Source: an uncultured Bacilli bacterium
GTDB taxonomy: Bacteria > Bacillota_I > Bacilli_A > RF39 > UBA660
DNA length: 7,540 nucleotides
Assembly: GCA_944327425.1 (NCBI GenBank)
Contig: CALVHJ010000065.1
Location: 1-7,540, forward strand
Direction of reading: 5' to 3'
The notes beneath the pieces were generated by a model. The model saw nothing but the letters and a program-made list of their open reading frames with translations. It did no database searches and had not been told where the DNA came from. Below, piece after piece: positions 1 to 5,809 of this stretch. How positions within the stretch are numbered: the first letter of the stretch is position 1; the number at the start of each line of letters is the position of its first letter. A program made the translations under genes and the position numbers.

Positions 1-16
1 TTTTTAAAAAATAATC

Positions 17-514
17 TTACTTTGATATTGTAACATTTATAGCCCCATTACCTAAAGTACTCTTTAAATTAGCCACATCATCTATCTTCCCAATTCTTGT
101 ATATCCATAAGGAGTAGTAAAAGACTCATAAAATACAACTAAACAATCAGTTCCAAAAAGCATTATATCTCCACTATTAATTTGTTCTACTTTAACGGGA
201 TTAATAGGAAACGAATCATTAAAATAATAATATTTTTCATTTCCATTTAATTCATTCATTGTAATAGTAAGAGGCATTTTTCTAAGAAGCATGCGACTAG
301 CTTCATTATCTTCTAATGTAGCCGTAAAACTAACTCCATTAATTAAAACATTTACTTGCGAAACAAATTCATCTATATTATTATCTTCCTTCATCTCATT
401 ACTCACCTCATTTTCTACCCTATCATCTTCTTTATCATAATTAAATTTCATAAATAGTATTCCGCCACTTATAATAATTAAAATAGCTAATATACTTAAA
501 CGTTTAATATTCAT
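17..514 (-). CDS. membrane-anchored cyclophilin-like fold protein
   Basis: This 165-residue protein has a basic N-terminus (K4, R5), one hydrophobic segment at about residues 7-23, an acidic linker at about 26-50 and a C-terminal domain at about 54-164. The domain matches the small bacterial cyclophilin-like family (Cyclophil_like, TM1367 type), with the recognisable stretches FTATLEDNEAS, MNELNGNEKYYY, SGDIMLFG, LVVFYESF and YTRIGKIDD. Most relatives I know are the bare domain of about 110-130 residues. Here it is tethered, and the positive-inside rule places the domain outside the cell. There is no lipobox cysteine. The ATG at 514 has an AAGGG ribosome site about 10 nt upstream. The gene follows the DUF4405 gene by 41 nt with no terminator between, so the two are probably cotranscribed. 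Prolyl isomerase activity is not established for this family and is not claimed. I saw no clear terminator before the window edge. Confidence 0.85.
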   Translation of the reverse strand: MNIKRLSILAILIIISGGILFMKFNYDKEDDRVENEVSNEMKEDNNIDEFVSQVNVLINGVSFTATLEDNEASRMLLRKMPLTITMNELNGNEKYYYFNDSFPINPVKVEQINSGDIMLFGTDCLVVFYESFTTPYGYTRIGKIDDVANLKSTLGNGAINVTISK

Positions 515-555
515 TTTTCTAAACCCTTTCTCTACATATATTCTAACATATTAAA

Positions 556-1218
556 CTATTTTTTTCTACCAACTAATAAAACTATTCCATAAGTAATAAA
601 AGATAAACAAAATATAATAGATAATTGTTCCAAATAAAACATAATGGAACTCTGTTCATAATCAAAAAATTTAAAATCAGTCAAAAGCATCATATCTCTT
701 CCATATCCATTTTTAACAAAAGCATACATTCCTAAAAGAACTACTATAAATATTAAAAGATAAACAAAATATTCAAATGCTGAATTTTTAAGCTTCTTAA
801 AAATTTTAGTAAGCATCATTTTAAAATGTAGTCCCAAATGAATTCCCATTAACACAAACCCCCAAGAAGTAGAAAATAAATGAAGTTTTCTCCCCAAACT
901 AGTAACAGGAATATCTAAAAAACTAAAGACATACCCCGATATAAGAACTCCACTAATAATAATTCCCAATATAGCAAGTAATAATAGAAAATTAATTACT
1001 ATAAATAGCACTTTAATAAAAGTAATATTACCTTTAAAAATTGTTTTATACCATTTAATATTCAAAATATGATGAATAATAAATAATATAAATAGAAAAA
1101 CTCCTAAAATTTCATGATTCATATCACTTATTATATGATATCCCATAAGTAACACAAATAATATAAACATTAATATATCAACAACTATTCTAACTTTCTT
1201 TTTCAAAATCATCACCAT
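556..1218 (-). CDS. DUF4405 family membrane protein (cytochrome b-like)
   Basis: This is a polytopic membrane protein of up to 220 residues with five or six hydrophobic segments (about 11-27, 36-54, 68-95, 115-135, 150-167, 193-217). It resembles DUF4405 proteins, which are related to four-helix b-type cytochromes. Histidines sit in or near helices at about 28, 35, 49, 50, 113, 127 and 131. The pair H113/H127 and the pair H49/H50 are candidates for haem ligands; this is inferred, not shown. The start is uncertain. The ATG at 1218 lies only 4 nt after the -10 box, so it would be nearly leaderless. A GGTGAT ribosome site at 1216-1211 points to the TTG at 1206 (216 residues, beginning MKKKVRIVVD), which looks like a usual family start. 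It is the first gene of a two-gene unit with the cyclophilin-like gene. The promoter carries a MerR-type operator, so it is probably controlled by the MerR gene at 3330-3695. Confidence 0.85.
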   Translation of the reverse strand: MVMILKKKVRIVVDILMFILFVLLMGYHIISDMNHEILGVFLFILFIIHHILNIKWYKTIFKGNITFIKVLFIVINFLLLLAILGIIISGVLISGYVFSFLDIPVTSLGRKLHLFSTSWGFVLMGIHLGLHFKMMLTKIFKKLKNSAFEYFVYLLIFIVVLLGMYAFVKNGYGRDMMLLTDFKFFDYEQSSIMFYLEQLSIIFCLSFITYGIVLLVGRKK

Positions 1219-1222
1219 CTAA

Positions 1223-1253
1223 ATTATAATATTTAAAGTACACTCTAAGTCAA
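1223..1253 (-). promoter_or_regulatory. MerR-type promoter of the DUF4405 unit
   Basis: The -35 box TTGACT (1253-1248) and -10 box TATAAT (1228-1223) are separated by 19 bp. This is longer than the 17 bp of ordinary sigma-A promoters and is the hallmark of promoters activated by MerR-family proteins. The spacer holds the dyad CTTAGAG-TGTA-CTTTAAA (1249-1232). The region from CTTGACT through the dyad matches the MerR gene's own promoter with a single difference over 22 positions. Transcription should start near 1216-1218, which leaves a leader of about 10-12 nt if the TTG at 1206 is the start. Confidence 0.85.
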
Positions 1254-1256
1254 GTT

Positions 1257-1287
1257 AAAATAAAAAGTAAACTTTTACATTTACTTT
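1257..1287 (-). terminator. Rho-independent terminator of the 1281-1847 gene
   Basis: On the minus strand an 8-bp stem AAAGTAAA/TTTACTTT encloses an 8-nt loop and is followed by TTATTTT. The left arm includes the TAA stop codon of the upstream gene. It lies just before the -35 box of the DUF4405 promoter, separating the two transcription units. The stem is AT-rich, as expected for this genome. Confidence 0.75.
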
Positions 1288-1847
1288 AATACACTTCTAT
1301 CATAAGTTCGACCAAATAATTCAAAATCACCAACTGAATATTTTGTTAAAACATAAGAATCTAGATCTGGAATACTTGCTAAAAAATCTCTCAATAAACT
1401 GGAATCATATTGAAAAGACTCTAAAGTTTGCTCAAAAGCTTGAACACTTACAGCATTATCTATAAGAAACAATTCTACTTCATTAAACAAATTATTTAAA
1501 TTATCTTTCCGAACCGAAAATAAAAGTTTAATTTTTCTCAAAACAAATTGCTTCAAATTTAATGTTTCCAAATATTTTTTTACAATGCTTCCTTGTTTTA
1601 AATAAAGATAATCTTTCAAAAGAAATGGTTTGTCTTCGTTATCTCTCAAATTAGTATCTAAAGCATATCCTTGTTGCAAACAAATTTGGTTTTTATCATA
1701 GTCAATATATTTTGCCAGACCTGTTATTTTTTGATAAACAATTTTATTTTTCATACCACCCATTAAAAGCGTCATATCAAGACTATCCACAAATCCAAAT
1801 TTTAAAATAGCACCTGCTACTAAATTTTCTAATGTTACTTCCCTCAT
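1281..1847 (-). CDS. uncharacterised soluble protein
   Basis: I do not recognise this 188-residue protein. It has no membrane segment or signal peptide and looks mixed alpha/beta, with a lysine- and leucine-rich central part (about LYLKQGSIVKKYLETLNLKQ) and an acidic C-terminal third. No catalytic motif stands out. The ATG at 1847 is chosen because GGGAGG (1860-1855) lies 7 nt upstream. The frame stays open further, to 1922, but those codons would lie across this gene's own -35 and -10 boxes and the upstream terminator's tail. The gene is monocistronic, with its own promoter and terminator. It sits between the two units that share the MerR-type operator but carries no such operator, so physical position alone does not tie it to that regulon. 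Confidence 0.75.
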   Translation of the reverse strand: MREVTLENLVAGAILKFGFVDSLDMTLLMGGMKNKIVYQKITGLAKYIDYDKNQICLQQGYALDTNLRDNEDKPFLLKDYLYLKQGSIVKKYLETLNLKQFVLRKIKLLFSVRKDNLNNLFNEVELFLIDNAVSVQAFEQTLESFQYDSSLLRDFLASIPDLDSYVLTKYSVGDFELFGRTYDRSVLK

Positions 1848-1868
1848 AACAAAACCTCCCATAAGACA

Positions 1869-1897
1869 AGAATAACCAAAAAAGTAAAAGAAGTCAA
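1869..1897 (-). promoter_or_regulatory. sigma-A-type promoter of the 1281-1847 gene
   Basis: TTGACT (1897-1892), a 17-bp spacer and TATTCT (1874-1869). The predicted start near 1862 lies just ahead of the GGGAGG ribosome site, giving a short leader of about 15 nt. The CTTGACTT segment resembles the two MerR-controlled promoters, but the spacer is the normal 17 bp and has no dyad. It is probably not a target of the MerR protein. Confidence 0.65.
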
Positions 1898-1920
1898 GTA
1901 AAAATAATTTTTTAAATATC

Positions 1921-1947
1921 AAAAAAAAGAAGAATTAAACCTTCTTT
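1921..1947 (-). terminator. Rho-independent terminator of the MerR-flavodoxin-DUF362 operon
   Basis: On the minus strand a 7-bp stem AAAGAAG/CTTCTTT (1947-1941 and 1932-1926) encloses an 8-nt loop and runs straight into a T tract (1925-1921). The arm overlaps the TAA stop codon of the DUF362 gene. The stem is short and AT-rich, but its position at the end of the operon and the T run support it. Confidence 0.75.
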
Positions 1948-2824
1948 AATCTATTTCTATAAGTTCGTATTCTCTTGTACCTAAACCAATTTCTTCTGCA
2001 TAAGGCAAAATATGACGACCATTTTGTCTTTCTACTCTCTCGATAAAATGATTTCTTCCTGGATCAGTAGAATTCCAAATCATATCAATACAAGCTTGAT
2101 CTACAGCAACAGGATCTAAACTCGCAAGAATACCAATATCTTTCATGCAAGGATCCTCAGGATTAGAATCACAATCACAGTCAACAGACAAATTATTCAT
2201 AACATCAATATATAAAATGTTACCTTTCACATAATCTCTTACAGCCTTTGCTGCTTCGGCCATAGATTCTAAAAAGGCATTTTGTTCTGGTAACTTATTC
2301 CAAAGTTCTCCCGGATTTCTTGTAGCTCCTGCGGTATGAATATAAGTTTTTCCATTACTTGATGCTATACCTATAGACTGGTTTTTTAAAACTCCACCAA
2401 AGCCACCCATAGCATGTCCTTTAAAGTGAGCAAGATTAATTATATAATCATAATTAGAAAGATTCTTACCAACTATATCGACATCTAAATGTTTTCCGTT
2501 CGCTGGTATTTCCATCTCCCCATCTTTATCCATTAAATCTACGGTAGCTATAGCATCAAATCCATGATCATGTATTGCTTTTAAGTGATCTTCTGAAGCC
2601 ATTCTTTTTCCACCATAAGCTGTATTACACTCTAAAATATTAGCATTTAATTTTCCTACTAAATCTTTAATTAATTCTGGCTTTAAATAATTATGTCCTC
2701 CCGGTTCGCCAGTTGAAATTTTAACTCCTACTCTTCCCGTTGCTTCTACTCCTAAAGCCTCATAAATCTTAACCAAAGATTCTGGTGTAATTTCTTTTGT
2801 AAAATAAACTTTTGCTTTTGCCAT
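1946..2824 (-). CDS. DUF362 domain-containing protein
   Basis: This 292-residue cytoplasmic protein of the DUF362 family carries the family core HFKGHAMGGFGGVLKN (about 133-148) and the C-terminal stretch DIGILASLDPVAVDQAC (about 229-245). Many DUF362 proteins carry ferredoxin-type CxxCxxC clusters; this one lacks them. It does have a cysteine group C216-x-C218-x7-C226 plus C66 and C245, which could bind metal or act as thiols; that is inference. The biochemical function of the family is unsettled. The ATG at 2824 has AGGAGAGG upstream and gives the natural N-terminus MAKAKVYF. The frame stays open to 2845, but that start would overlap the flavodoxin gene. Its ATG lies 2 nt after the flavodoxin stop codon, so translation is probably coupled. 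It is the last gene of the MerR operon. Confidence 0.88.
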   Translation of the reverse strand: MAKAKVYFTKEITPESLVKIYEALGVEATGRVGVKISTGEPGGHNYLKPELIKDLVGKLNANILECNTAYGGKRMASEDHLKAIHDHGFDAIATVDLMDKDGEMEIPANGKHLDVDIVGKNLSNYDYIINLAHFKGHAMGGFGGVLKNQSIGIASSNGKTYIHTAGATRNPGELWNKLPEQNAFLESMAEAAKAVRDYVKGNILYIDVMNNLSVDCDCDSNPEDPCMKDIGILASLDPVAVDQACIDMIWNSTDPGRNHFIERVERQNGRHILPYAEEIGLGTREYELIEID

Positions 2825-2826
2825 TT

Positions 2827-3333
2827 TTAATCCTCTCCTATCCAATGTTTAATTTTTGGTAAAGCACCTTCTACATCACTACCTCTAATTGCTAGTCCTT
2901 TTTTAATAATAGCTTGCGGAAAATAACTTTTCAAATCATTTTCACTATTTCCCATACCACTACCTTCATGAGTACAAAATGGCTTTATAGTTACTCCTGT
3001 TAAATCAATACTTTCTAAGAATGTGAGTACTGCCATTGGCATTGTTCCCCACCAATTAGGATAGCCTAAATAAATTGTATCATATTTTTGATAATTTGCT
3101 AAGTAGCTTTTTAACTTCGGACGTATTTGTTCTCTTAATTCAGCTTGAGCAAGACGTGTCGCCTCATGATAATCAACAGGATATCCCTTCACTGTCTCAA
3201 TTTTAAAAATATCCGCATCCGTAAGCTTTTTTATCATTTGAGCCACAACTTCTGTATTTCCCACCCTTAAGTTTTCAATACCATTTTTAGTATAATTTTC
3301 TCCATTTCTTGAAAAGTAAGCTACTAATTTCAT
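2827..3333 (-). CDS. flavodoxin
   Basis: This 168-residue protein has the flavodoxin fold and probably binds FMN as a one- or two-electron carrier in the cytoplasm. The phosphate-binding region spans YFSRNGENY and GNTEVV (about 6-30), interrupted by an insertion of about ten residues as in other flavodoxins of this Firmicutes subgroup. The flavin-stacking loop is YPNWWGTMP (about 91-99), and THEGSG (about 121-126) forms the third flavin-contacting loop. Length is normal for a complete single-domain member. Its ATG overlaps the MerR stop codon as ATGA, and the DUF362 gene starts 2 nt after its own stop, so all three genes are translationally linked. Expression therefore follows the MerR-type promoter at 3710-3740. 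It may supply electrons to a stress-response reaction; the partner enzyme is not identified. Confidence 0.93.
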   Translation of the reverse strand: MKLVAYFSRNGENYTKNGIENLRVGNTEVVAQMIKKLTDADIFKIETVKGYPVDYHEATRLAQAELREQIRPKLKSYLANYQKYDTIYLGYPNWWGTMPMAVLTFLESIDLTGVTIKPFCTHEGSGMGNSENDLKSYFPQAIIKKGLAIRGSDVEGALPKIKHWIGED

Positions 3334-3695
3334 TTCCCATATTCCTTCTTATAATAATCAATTTTTTTCTCTAATTTATCATAAGCTTGCTGCATAAAAT
3401 CTATTTTCTCTTTTAACACCTCTTTTTCATGTTCCAAAAGAGCCATTCTTCTTTCTTTAGTATGGTTCCCCTCATCATATAATTTTATGTATTCTTTTAA
3501 TACTGCTATTGATAGCCCAGCACTCCTCATACATTTAACAAATTCAATCCTATTTAAATCATCACTTTGATATTCTCTAATACCACTAGAATTTTTCTTA
3601 ATCGGACCAATTAACCCTTCCTTTTCATAATACCTTAAAGTATCTTTGTTAATTTCATACTTCAAAGCAACTTCTTGAATAGTTATTTTAATCAC
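3330..3695 (-). CDS. MerR family regulator, AdhR/NmlR type
   Basis: The protein is a compact MerR regulator of 118-121 residues. It has a winged helix-turn-helix (about 4-40; TIQEVALKYEINKDTLRYYEKEGLI), a second wing (SGIREYQSDDLNRIEF), the cysteine in FVKCMRSAG and a C-terminal dimerisation coiled coil (about 80-118). The sequence aligns without gaps to B. subtilis AdhR as I remember it, including the single cysteine (C52 in AdhR) that senses aldehydes and other electrophiles. The coordinates use the GTG at 3695, which has no ribosome site at a sensible distance. The GAGGTGAT at 3698-3691 better fits an ATA start at 3686, which would make the cysteine exactly residue 52. The gene leads the operon with flavodoxin and DUF362 and overlaps the flavodoxin gene by ATGA. 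Its own promoter carries the operator, so it is probably autoregulated. Confidence 0.92.
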   Translation of the reverse strand: MIKITIQEVALKYEINKDTLRYYEKEGLIGPIKKNSSGIREYQSDDLNRIEFVKCMRSAGLSIAVLKEYIKLYDEGNHTKERRMALLEHEKEVLKEKIDFMQQAYDKLEKKIDYYKKEYGK

Positions 3696-3709
3696 CTCAA
3701 CTTAAACTA

Positions 3710-3740
3710 ATAATACTACTTAAAGTATACTCTAAGTCAA
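3710..3740 (-). promoter_or_regulatory. MerR-type promoter and autoregulatory operator
   Basis: The -35 box TTGACT (3740-3735) and -10 box TATTAT (3715-3710) are separated by 19 bp. The spacer is filled by the dyad CTTAGAG-TATA-CTTTAAG (3736-3719), a 7-4-7 inverted repeat with one mismatch between the arms. I recall CTTAAAG-N4-CTTTAAG as the AdhR operator consensus; this site differs at one base. MerR proteins bind such spacers and untwist them to activate transcription. The predicted start is near 3703. Confidence 0.88.
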
Positions 3741-3751
3741 GCTTTTTTTAA

Positions 3752-3778
3752 AGAAAAAAAGAGAAATTACTTCTCCTT
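3752..3778 (-). terminator. Rho-independent terminator of the ASST gene
   Basis: On the minus strand GAGAA/TTCTC (3775-3771 and 3765-3761) forms a stem with a 5-nt loop. It is extended outward by a G-U and two A-U pairs and followed by seven Ts (3760-3754). The outer pairs use bases of the TAA stop codon. It separates the sulfotransferase gene from the MerR promoter immediately downstream. Confidence 0.8.
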
Positions 3779-5723
3779 AAAATTCTACATACTGATGAGT
3801 ATCATAAATAACATCATCTACTTCAAGATAAATCGCATACTTACCACTTAATCCTTCACTATTAATATATTTATTAACAATTATACCATTTTCTGTTTCA
3901 TCTTCAGTAAATATATCTAAGCATAAAGCTGTATAAGGTTTCTTACTAACCGGTATATGATAAGTTTTAACAAAAGCGTTTTGATATAAAAGAATATTAA
4001 CATCTTCTCCTCTTTTAAATCTTCCACTGACAACTAACCGATCAATTTCTTTCGTAACCGAAAAATCTCGTTCAAATTCTAGAATATCCCTACTTCCTAA
4101 TATAAAGCCAAATTTATCTTCGTCTATTTCTGTTTTTCCTAAAGAACCAATTCTAACAGCACTTCCCAATTTATATTGTTCGCCTTCAGTATATAAACTC
4201 ATTTTTTCTACTCGGTAATTATTAGTTGGTAAAATTATTTCAAATATTACTTCATCATTTAAAAGTTCCACTGTATCACTAACCAATTTATCTGCTCCCC
4301 CAAGTCCCGCAGGCTGATTAGAATTTTTACCATCTACATAAACAATGCCACCCGAATGAACAATATAATGATCAGCCTCTATATAATCAACATCGGAAAT
4401 ATAAGGAGAATAAAACTCACTACCCCGTTCTTTACCATATTCCCATACTTGTTCTATAGTCATTTCTTCTGTATCAATTTTATACATTACCCCTCTTGTA
4501 TAACTATCTGATGCACTCACATATTCACTTTCAATTTTAGATTTATTATTTCCATTATCTAATATGAAAACATAACCCTCTGGTGTAATCATCGCTGCAT
4601 GTTGACTCCATTGCCATTCAAAATCATCACCTACTGGAGTAAAAAAATACTTCTGATATTCACTACTCCAATTAGTAGAATCGCCAATAATCCAATTAAG
4701 ACTACCAGTATCATAATCTATATTAATTACAGCATCTTGATGTCTACCTGATAAAGTTATTGAATTAGTATTTTTATCATACCACACTGAATTATTATGA
4801 AACCAATCATAATCAGTCCAATTCTCACTTTTACCATCTTCCATATTTAAAATATTTTTAAGATCCCACGTTTTAACTATCTTCCCACTATTCATATCAA
4901 CTTCTACTATGACATCTTCTACCGTACCAGCATCATTATAAAAATCATTACTAGCTACTAACAAATTCCCGCTATCCATTAAAAAATAATCATGATGATA
5001 CCCACCTTCTAAGCTAATCTCTTTATAAATTTTACCCAGTAAATCCATTTCATACAAGCCACTCATATAATATGGTGAATTAATAAGTCTTTCTGTTGAT
5101 ACTAATAAATGTCCATTATCTAATCTATTTATTTCCCATAAAGCATTAATAGTTAAATACCATCTAACATCACCATTAACATCATAACAACAGGTATATC
5201 CATTACTTGAGGGGGTAAAAAAATATAGTTCATTTCCAAGTTCGCTTTTATCTGCATCTACACTAGTAGGTATTACAAAATCATCAGGTAAAGCATCTGT
5301 TTTAATCGTAAACTCTTTTCTTACATTCTCAAATTCAATAATAACTTCATTTTCACTATCGGCATAAAGTCCATAAATAGGTAAATAATGAACGGTATTA
5401 CTAGCAAATTGATACGTAAACGTTGTATGTTCATCCTTTCCTACAATAGTAACAGTTGGTGCTACTTCTTCTTCAGTTTCAAAAATAACTAAAGCTGTTA
5501 AAGGCGATATTTCATAAGGATTAACAATGATATTAGGACTATCTATAGTATATCCTTCACTCTTAAAACTTTTTTCCAAAACTTCCTGATTTTCCACTAA
5601 ACTAACAGTATTTGCTACTTCATCATGATTATTAGATAAATAATTCATAACAATTAAAGCTCCAATTATAAGAGCAACTACTATTACTAAAGTAATTAAA
5701 ATAATTTTTCTTTTATTTTTCAT
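3777..5723 (-). CDS. arylsulfate sulfotransferase (ASST family)
   Basis: This 648-residue protein has an N-terminal membrane anchor (about 8-27, no clear cleavage site), a beta-rich N-terminal domain (about 35-145) and a propeller-type ASST domain (about 160-500), then a C-terminal beta domain. ASSTs move sulfate from a phenolic sulfate ester to another phenol without PAPS. Every catalytic residue known from E. coli ASST has a counterpart: YHHD (H243/H244), DWFHNN (H309), SGRHQ (R327/H328) and WSQHAA (H375). H375 would be the histidine that takes the sulfate. A vicinal cysteine pair (C178-C179) is unusual. The domain should face outside the cell. The ATG at 5723 has GGGAG about 9 nt upstream. 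The gene stands alone between two terminators, with no sulfatase or DsbA-like partner beside it in view. Length fits the family. The natural substrate cannot be read from sequence. Confidence 0.92.
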   Translation of the reverse strand: MKNKRKIILITLVIVVALIIGALIVMNYLSNNHDEVANTVSLVENQEVLEKSFKSEGYTIDSPNIIVNPYEISPLTALVIFETEEEVAPTVTIVGKDEHTTFTYQFASNTVHYLPIYGLYADSENEVIIEFENVRKEFTIKTDALPDDFVIPTSVDADKSELGNELYFFTPSSNGYTCCYDVNGDVRWYLTINALWEINRLDNGHLLVSTERLINSPYYMSGLYEMDLLGKIYKEISLEGGYHHDYFLMDSGNLLVASNDFYNDAGTVEDVIVEVDMNSGKIVKTWDLKNILNMEDGKSENWTDYDWFHNNSVWYDKNTNSITLSGRHQDAVINIDYDTGSLNWIIGDSTNWSSEYQKYFFTPVGDDFEWQWSQHAAMITPEGYVFILDNGNNKSKIESEYVSASDSYTRGVMYKIDTEEMTIEQVWEYGKERGSEFYSPYISDVDYIEADHYIVHSGGIVYVDGKNSNQPAGLGGADKLVSDTVELLNDEVIFEIILPTNNYRVEKMSLYTEGEQYKLGSAVRIGSLGKTEIDEDKFGFILGSRDILEFERDFSVTKEIDRLVVSGRFKRGEDVNILLYQNAFVKTYHIPVSKKPYTALCLDIFTEDETENGIIVNKYINSEGLSGKYAIYLEVDDVIYDTHQYVEF

Positions 5724-5751
5724 TTTTCTTCACTCCCACTAGAACTTTAAC

Positions 5752-5782
5752 ATAATAAAAAGAAAAATAAAATAAATTTCAA
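5752..5782 (-). promoter_or_regulatory. possible promoter of the ASST gene
   Basis: TTGAAA (5782-5777) and TATTAT (5757-5752) are separated by 19 bp of T-rich sequence. The -10 box is good, but the -35 box lies inside the second arm of the hairpin described at 5778-5803 and the spacing is long for a sigma-A promoter. No MerR-type dyad is present. A promoter is expected here because a terminator precedes it, but the exact boxes are uncertain in such AT-rich sequence. Confidence 0.35.
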
Positions 5783-5803
5783 GTTGAAAAAACTCAACTT
5801 GAA
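5778..5803 (-). repeat. inverted repeat overlapping the XRE-gene terminator
   Basis: A perfect 10-bp inverted repeat, TTCAAGTTGA and TCAACTTGAA, is separated by 6 bases. In the minus-strand RNA its first arm uses the same bases as the descending arm of the terminator at 5788-5809, and its loop is the terminator's U tract. The two hairpins cannot form together. It may be an antiterminator-like alternative or simply a tandem terminator, since it is also followed by a T-rich run. Confidence 0.6.
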
Positions 5804-5809
5804 GTTGAG
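5788..5809 (-). terminator. Rho-independent terminator of the XRE gene
   Basis: On the minus strand CTCAAC/GTTGAG flanks a 5-nt loop and is followed by TTTTTT (5793-5788). It is the most canonical terminator in the window. It lies inside the last codons of the XRE gene and covers its TGA stop, so the SSTSS tail of the protein is encoded by the stem. Its position confirms TGA as a true stop in this organism. Confidence 0.85.

Noticed and set aside
515..555. A separate promoter for the cyclophilin-like gene (TAGAAT-like -10)
   Set aside because: No -35 box lies at an acceptable distance and no terminator follows the DUF4405 gene, so readthrough in one unit is simpler.
1869..1897. A third operator for the MerR protein, because CTTGACTT is shared
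   Set aside because: The spacer is 17 bp, not 19, and contains no inverted repeat.
1848..1922. An N-terminal extension of 25 residues on the 1281-1847 gene
   Set aside because: The extra codons cross the gene's own -35/-10 boxes and reach the upstream terminator's tail, while ATG 1847 has an excellent GGGAGG site 7 nt upstream.
1946..2824. A ferredoxin-type 4Fe-4S protein
   Set aside because: The DUF362 protein lacks any CxxCxxC motif; the C-x-C-x7-C group alone does not support a cluster call.
5724..5796. Mycoplasma genetic code, with TGA read as Trp at the end of the XRE gene
   Set aside because: The TGA is immediately embedded in a canonical terminator, the MerR gene ends at a TGA overlapping the next start, and tryptophans in all genes are TGG.
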